A DNA stretch of 5,842 bases from the NCBI GenBank assembly GCA_016781115.1, contig JADDQX010000045.1, forward strand, positions 8,369 to 14,210. The letters run 5' to 3'. Both the position numbers and the translations under genes were made by a program. The DNA is from Actinomycetota bacterium (GTDB taxonomy: Bacteria > Actinomycetota > CADDZG01 > WHSQ01). Shown here in pieces: positions 1 through 3,540 of this stretch (within the stretch, counting starts at the first letter, position 1; the number at the start of each line of letters is the position of its first letter). A model generated the notes under the pieces. That model was not told the origin of the DNA. It did no database searches and worked only from the letters and a program-made list of their open reading frames with translations.

Positions 1-147
1 AAGGACGCGTCTCGCTCCGGCGCGCGCTGGGCCGTCATCCTCGGCGATGAGGAGATCGCGTCGGGCACGGTGACACTGAAGGACCTAGAGAACGGGACAC
101 AGGAAAGCTTGCCGGTGGATCAGATAGAAGCGCGGGTGGTCGCATGA
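1..147 (+). CDS. hisS: Histidyl-tRNA synthetase, C-terminal end (partial)
   Basis: Frame 1 is open from the first base to a TGA at 145-147 and gives 48 residues that read as the end of the HisRS anticodon-binding domain. Visible are the family-typical segment SGARWAVILGDEEI (about residues 5-18 of the fragment), then GTVTLKDL, and a closing acidic/hydrophobic strand-helix ending QIEARVVA. HisRS is a cytoplasmic class II enzyme that attaches histidine to tRNA-His. The alpha/beta C-terminal domain reads the GUG anticodon. The catalytic domain lies upstream of the window, so activity cannot be judged. The stop codon overlaps the aspS start, and hisS-aspS adjacency is common in bacteria, which supports the call. 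The length of the missing part (about 370 residues in a usual HisRS) is inferred from the family. Confidence 0.88.
   Translation, partial: KDASRSGARWAVILGDEEIASGTVTLKDLENGTQESLPVDQIEARVVA
135..139 (+). promoter_or_regulatory. Candidate ribosome binding site for aspS
   Basis: GGTGG, one mismatch from GGAGG, lies inside the end of hisS. It is 4 bases from the ATG at 144 and 7 bases from the ATG at 147. The 7-base spacing is the more usual one, so it slightly favours the second ATG (TGATG junction, one-base overlap) over the first (ATGA junction, four-base overlap). With either start the ribosome finishing hisS is in place to begin aspS. Confidence 0.45.
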
Positions 148-1928
148 TGCGCTCGCACCTGTGCGGGCGGCTGGGGGCCGAGCAGGCGGGCGAGCGGGTG
201 GAGTTGTGCGGCTGGGTCCACACGAGACGAGACCACGGCGGCGTCACCTTCATCGACCTGCGAGACACCACCGGCTTGGTGCAGGTCGTCTTCAACCCGG
301 AGATCTCGGAGCGATCCCACGAAGTCGCGCAAGACCTGAGGGGCGAGTTCTGCATCAAGGTCGTCGGCGAGGTCCGCACGCGCAAAGCGGGCACGGTCAA
401 CCCGAACCTCGGGACGGGCGAGGTGGAGGTCGCGGCCCAGGAAGTAGAGATCCTGTCTCGGGCCGAGACCCCCCCGTTCCAGGTGGACGGTCATCAAGAG
501 GTAGACGAGATGCTGAGGCTCCGCTACCGCTACATCGATCTGCGGCGCGAGGAGATGCAGGAGAACCTCAAGCTTCGCCACGCGATCGTCTCGGCGATCC
601 GGCGGTTCTTCGACGCGGAGGGCTTCCTGGAGATCGAGACGCCGATGCTGACGCGCTCGACGCCCGAGGGGGCTCGGGACTACCTGGTTCCCTCGCGATC
701 GCACCCCGGCACGTTCTACGCGCTGCCTCAGTCCCCTCAGCTCTTCAAGCAGCTCTTCATGGTGTCGGGGCTCGACCGCTACTACCAGATCGTGAAGTGC
801 TTCCGCGACGAGGACCTGAGGGCGGACCGGCAACCCGAGTTCACGCAACTCGACCTCGAGATGAGCTTCGTGGACGTGGAAGACGTGCTCGACGTGACCG
901 AGCGGATGTTCAAGTCGGTGTGGAAGGAGGCTCTGGGGGTGGAGCTGGCGGACTTCACGCGCCTGACCTACGGGGAGTCCCTGCAGCGCTTCGGCACCGA
1001 TAAACCCGACCTCCGGTTCGGGATGGAGCTCACGGACCTGTCCGACGTGTTCGCGGCCACGGAGGTGAAGGTGTTCCGCGGCGTGCTGGATGCAGGGGGC
1101 GCGATCAAGGGCGTGACCGTCCCGCGGCAAGGCGCTCTAGGTCGCAAGGACCTGGACGCGCTGGTCGATCAAGCGAAGGCACTCGGTGCCGGCGGGCTGG
1201 TGTGGGTCGGGGTGGAGGCGGAGACGTTGCGCTCGCCGCTGGACAAGTTCTTCACCGCCGACGAGCGCGTTGCGCTGCGCAAAGCGACCGACGCGAGCGA
1301 CGGAGACCTGATCCTGGTGGTCGCCGACAAGAGGGTGTCGGTGGTGAACAAGGTCCTCGCCGGGTTGCGCACGAGGCTCGCGGAGCGATTCGACCTGATC
1401 CCCAAGCTCGATCGTTCCGACCCCGACGCGTGGAGGTTCGCGTGGATCGTCGACTTCCCCTGGTTCGAGTGGAACGACGACGAGGAGCGTTGGGACTTCA
1501 TCCACCACCCCTTCACGGGGATCGTGGGCGACACCGCGCAGTACCTCGAGAGCGATCCCGGGAAGGTCATCTCGAAGTCCTACGACATCACGTTGAACGG
1601 GTGGGAGCTCGCGAGCGGGAGCATCCGTATCCACGACCGCGAGATGCAGCAGCGGGTCTTCCGCGCGCTTGGGATCTCCGACGAAGAGGCTCAGGAGAAG
1701 TTCTCGTTCCTGTTGGACGCCTTCAAGTACGGCCCGCCGCCTCACGGGGGGATCGCTCCCGGGATCGACCGGATCGTGGCTCTCGCGGCGGGGCAGACCA
1801 ACATCAGGGAGGTCATCGCGTTCCCCAAGACCCAGACCGCCTTCGACCCCTTGACCGGCGCGCCTTCGCAGGTCGACGAGGCGCAGCTCAAGGTGGTGCA
1901 CCTCCGCTCCACCGCACCCAAACCCTGA
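144..1928 (+). CDS. aspS: Aspartyl-tRNA synthetase, bacterial type, probably non-discriminating (Asp/Asn)
   Basis: A full-length 594-residue class II synthetase that attaches aspartate to tRNA in the cytoplasm. Residues about 1-105 are the OB-fold anticodon domain (CGWVHTRRDHGG at 22-33). The class II core follows: motif 1 at about 147-170 ending in P167, the flipping-loop region with E175, QSPQ at 196-199, motif 2 at about 213-240 (FRDED at 220-224, R229, E232), and motif 3 at 535-546 (GGIAPGIDR). Residues about 285-425, between motifs 2 and 3, form the GAD insertion typical of bacterial AspRS. SIRIH (493-497) and the C-terminal REVIAFPKT are conserved. His31 and Gly83 align, from remembered sequences, with the His and Gly that mark the relaxed-specificity enzyme of Pseudomonas aeruginosa; discriminating E. 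coli AspRS has Leu and Lys there. This suggests it also makes Asp-tRNA-Asn for GatCAB. The start is ATG 144 or 147: tandem ATGs overlap the hisS stop. A G/C hairpin follows 16 bases after the stop. Confidence 0.97.
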   Translation: MMRSHLCGRLGAEQAGERVELCGWVHTRRDHGGVTFIDLRDTTGLVQVVFNPEISERSHEVAQDLRGEFCIKVVGEVRTRKAGTVNPNLGTGEVEVAAQEVEILSRAETPPFQVDGHQEVDEMLRLRYRYIDLRREEMQENLKLRHAIVSAIRRFFDAEGFLEIETPMLTRSTPEGARDYLVPSRSHPGTFYALPQSPQLFKQLFMVSGLDRYYQIVKCFRDEDLRADRQPEFTQLDLEMSFVDVEDVLDVTERMFKSVWKEALGVELADFTRLTYGESLQRFGTDKPDLRFGMELTDLSDVFAATEVKVFRGVLDAGGAIKGVTVPRQGALGRKDLDALVDQAKALGAGGLVWVGVEAETLRSPLDKFFTADERVALRKATDASDGDLILVVADKRVSVVNKVLAGLRTRLAERFDLIPKLDRSDPDAWRFAWIVDFPWFEWNDDEERWDFIHHPFTGIVGDTAQYLESDPGKVISKSYDITLNGWELASGSIRIHDREMQQRVFRALGISDEEAQEKFSFLLDAFKYGPPPHGGIAPGIDRIVALAAGQTNIREVIAFPKTQTAFDPLTGAPSQVDEAQLKVVHLRSTAPKP

Positions 1929-1944
1929 GCCTTCTGTCTGCACG

Positions 1945-1965
1945 CGGCCCCCTTGGCGGGGGCCG
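1945..1965. terminator. G/C hairpin after aspS, terminator- or attenuator-like
   Basis: CGGCCCCC (1945-1952) pairs perfectly with GGGGGCCG (1958-1965) around a five-base TTGGC loop, giving an 8-bp stem made only of G-C pairs. It begins 16 bases after the aspS stop. No T-run follows on the + strand (the next bases are ATCACGG) and no T-run follows on the other strand, so it is not a canonical intrinsic terminator. Tail-less strong hairpins are common after actinobacterial genes and may stop or slow polymerase or protect a 3' end. The position between the hisS-aspS pair and a promoter-like element before rarA fits a unit boundary. That role is inference. Confidence 0.6.
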
Positions 1966-1990
1966 ATCACGGACAGAACGGCGGCGCTCC

Positions 1991-1996
1991 TACGAT
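1991..1996 (+). promoter_or_regulatory. -10 element for rarA, leaderless-type
   Basis: TACGAT matches the actinobacterial -10 consensus TANNNT. Six bases separate it from the GTG at 2003, so transcription would start at or within a base or two of that codon, giving an mRNA with little or no 5' leader. No Shine-Dalgarno sequence is correctly spaced before this GTG. A -35 box is weak: CGGACA at 1970-1975 matches the last four bases of TTGACA but with a short 15-base spacer. The element lies downstream of the aspS hairpin, as expected for a new transcription start. Confidence 0.5.
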
Positions 1997-2002
1997 GTGG
2001 GG

Positions 2003-3337
2003 GTGGACCTGTTCGAGAACGCGCTGGAGGAGCGGTTCGATCAGTACGCGCCGCTCGCGGCACGGATGCGGCCGCGGACGCTCGACGAGGTCGTGGGCCA
2101 GCAGCACGTGCTCGGCCCCCGCCGCGCCCTCCGGGCGCTGATCGAGTCCGGCGATCTCTCTTCGGTCGTGCTGTGGGGCCCGGCCGGGGCCGGAAAGACG
2201 ACGCTCGCCCACGTGATCTCCGGCACCACGAAGGCGCACTTCGAGCCGATGTCGGCGGTGGTCGCGGGTGTGGCGGACGTCCGCAAAGCCATTGCGGCTG
2301 CCAAGGACCGGCTCGCGCAACAGGGCCAGCGAACCGTCCTCTTCTTGGATGAGATCCACCGCTTCAACAAGGCGCAGCAAGACGCTTTGTTGCCGGCGGT
2401 GGAGAACGGCTGGATCGTCCTCGTCGGCGCAACCACCGAGAACCCGTCGTTCGAGGTCAACTCCCCGCTGATGTCTCGCAGCTTGCTGTTCCGGCTGGAG
2501 CCTCTGCAGGAACAAGACGTCCTCGTGGTCTTGAAGCGGGCGTTGGAAGACGAGGAGCGCGGCTTGGGCAAGCTCCAGCTACAGGCGAACGACGATGCCC
2601 TGGAGCACATCGCGCGCGGGACCGGCGGCGACGCGCGCGCTGCTCTTAATGCTCTAGAGGCCGCCGCGTTGATGTCGGCCGGTGGCGGCACGATTGACGT
2701 GACCGCGGCGGAGGAGGCGCTCCAACGACGGGCTCTCCCGTACGACAAGTCCGGCGACTGGCACTACGACACCATCTCGGCCTTCATCAAGTCGATGAGG
2801 GGATCGGATCCCGACGCGGCCGTGTACTGGATGGCGCGGATGCTGGACTCTGGGGAAGATCCGCGCTTCGTGGCGCGCCGCATGGTCATCTTCGCGAGCG
2901 AAGACGTCGGCAACGCCGATCCCACGGCGCTTCAGGTTGCGGTGGCGGCGCATCACGCGCTCGAGTTCGTGGGTCTGCCGGAGGCGAAGCTCAACCTGTC
3001 GCAGGCGGCGGTGTACCTCGCGATCGCGCCGAAGTCGAACGCGAGCGCGGTCGCGATCTGGAGCGCGGAGGAGGCGGTGAAGACAGACGGGCCGCTGCCG
3101 GTGCCGGCACATCTGCGAGACTCGCATTCGGCGGCTTCGCGGGCCTTCGGGGCCGGCGCGGGGTACGAGTACCCGCACTCGCACGGCGGCTACGTCGACC
3201 AGAGCTACCTCCCGGACGCGATCAACGACCGCCGCTACTTCAAGGCCCTCGCGGGGCGAGAGCTCGAGTTGCAGGCGGATCTCGACCACAAGCGCCGAGA
3301 GGCCTCATCCGCCGAAACCGGAAAGCGCCCACGGTAG
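2003..3337 (+). CDS. rarA: Replication-associated recombination protein A (RarA/MgsA), AAA+ ATPase
   Basis: A 444-residue AAA+ ATPase of the RarA/MgsA/WRNIP1 family, which acts as a tetramer at stalled replication forks and binds SSB and single-stranded ends. Domains in order: a short N-terminus with the family-typical PLAARMRPRTLDEVVGQ (17-33), Walker A GPAGAGKTT (59-67), Walker B with LDEIHRFNKAQQD (115-127), sensor 1 GATTENPSF (142-150), a probable arginine finger at R159 in SPLMSRS, and sensor 2 around GDARAALNALE (209-219, R212). The MgsA tetramerisation region follows from about 250, with HYDTISAFIKSMRGSDPDA, ARRMVIFASEDVGNADP and a late DQSYLPD. Length matches the family. Walker A has Ala where GPPGTGKT is more usual (residues 61 and 63), conservative at most. 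I chose GTG 2003 because the protein then begins DLFE, as many homologues do, and because of the -10 spacing. GTG 1997, two codons upstream, is the alternative. The frame stays open far upstream through aspS, but that part is not protein-like. Confidence 0.95.
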   Translation: MDLFENALEERFDQYAPLAARMRPRTLDEVVGQQHVLGPRRALRALIESGDLSSVVLWGPAGAGKTTLAHVISGTTKAHFEPMSAVVAGVADVRKAIAAAKDRLAQQGQRTVLFLDEIHRFNKAQQDALLPAVENGWIVLVGATTENPSFEVNSPLMSRSLLFRLEPLQEQDVLVVLKRALEDEERGLGKLQLQANDDALEHIARGTGGDARAALNALEAAALMSAGGGTIDVTAAEEALQRRALPYDKSGDWHYDTISAFIKSMRGSDPDAAVYWMARMLDSGEDPRFVARRMVIFASEDVGNADPTALQVAVAAHHALEFVGLPEAKLNLSQAAVYLAIAPKSNASAVAIWSAEEAVKTDGPLPVPAHLRDSHSAASRAFGAGAGYEYPHSHGGYVDQSYLPDAINDRRYFKALAGRELELQADLDHKRREASSAETGKRPR

Positions 3338-3340
3338 GGT
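3335..3340 (+). promoter_or_regulatory. -10-like element for the small ORF, overlapping the rarA stop
   Basis: TAGGGT (TANNNT) begins with the rarA TAG stop codon and ends seven bases before the ATG at 3348, the spacing expected for a leaderless transcript. I see no convincing -35 box. The same bases contain AGGG eight bases before the ATG, which could instead act as a poor Shine-Dalgarno in an mRNA continuing from rarA. Sequence alone cannot separate the two readings. Confidence 0.35.
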
Positions 3341-3347
3341 TCCGGAC

Positions 3348-3512
3348 ATGATCAAAGCGATCTTGCTTGCCGCTCTGGGAGCCGTCGGCGCGCTTCAGGG
3401 TGAACGATGGGTGAACGACCTGAAGCAGCGTGTGAGCCCGCGGGCCCTGACGGATTCCGCGCTGGACCGGGCGAACCGCCGCCTCGAGAAGGAACGCTCC
3501 GGGCCGAGCTAG
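3348..3512 (+). CDS. Small predicted membrane-anchored protein, 54 residues, unknown function
   Basis: This ORF begins 10 bases after rarA and ends 27 bases before alaS. Residues 4-16 are an uninterrupted run of Ala, Ile, Leu, Gly and Val, long enough for a short membrane segment or uncleaved anchor. The rest (about 19-52) is charged, Arg/Lys- and Glu-containing and probably helical, with LKQRVSPRALTDSALDRANRRL in two parts at 25-46. About four fifths of third codon positions are G or C, like the neighbours, which supports real coding. Actinobacteria often carry small membrane proteins (DUF948- and DUF6167-type) just before alaS. The layout of anchor, basic stretch, LKQ and a xP-x-x-L turn resembles a shortened DUF6167-like protein. 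That link is inferred from remembered family features, not a search. The protein could instead be a translated leader for alaS. No function is assigned. Confidence 0.62.
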   Translation: MIKAILLAALGAVGALQGERWVNDLKQRVSPRALTDSALDRANRRLEKERSGPS

Positions 3513-3524
3513 GCCGGGGCTCGC

Positions 3525-3528
3525 GGAG
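3525..3528 (+). promoter_or_regulatory. Ribosome binding site for alaS
   Basis: GGAG lies 11 bases before the ATG at 3540, slightly farther than the usual 5-9. No other ATG, GTG or TTG exists in this frame between the TAG at 3510-3512 and 3540, so the site supports the only possible start. No TANNNT element is suitably placed here, so alaS is probably read from an mRNA that begins upstream. Confidence 0.5.
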
Positions 3529-3530
3529 CT

Positions 3531-3540
3531 TCGTCGACGA
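3531..3540. other. Perfect 10-bp palindrome at the alaS start
   Basis: TCGTCGACGA is identical to its own reverse complement, and its last base is the A of the alaS start codon. It could be a dimeric regulator half-site pair or simply chance in G/C-rich DNA. The symmetry does not extend to the flanking bases. Confidence 0.3.

Noticed and set aside
120..1130. 336-codon open frame on the - strand opposite aspS
   Set aside because: This is a shadow of aspS: His/Arg/Val/Leu-rich, low-complexity translation with no motif.
1202..2002. Upstream extension of the rarA frame through aspS, giving a 711-residue protein
   Set aside because: The extension is Arg/Gly-rich out-of-frame translation of aspS. 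Homology to RarA begins only near 2003-2006, where a start codon and -10 element also occur.
1137..2063. 308-codon open frame on the - strand over the end of aspS
   Set aside because: Antisense shadow of aspS with low-complexity composition; it runs through the hairpin and promoter region.
3513..3539. Possible T-box or structured leader before alaS
   Set aside because: The gap is only 27 bases, too short for a T-box. Only a 5-bp CGAGC/GCTCG pairing (3505-3509 with 3519-3523) was found, too weak to call.
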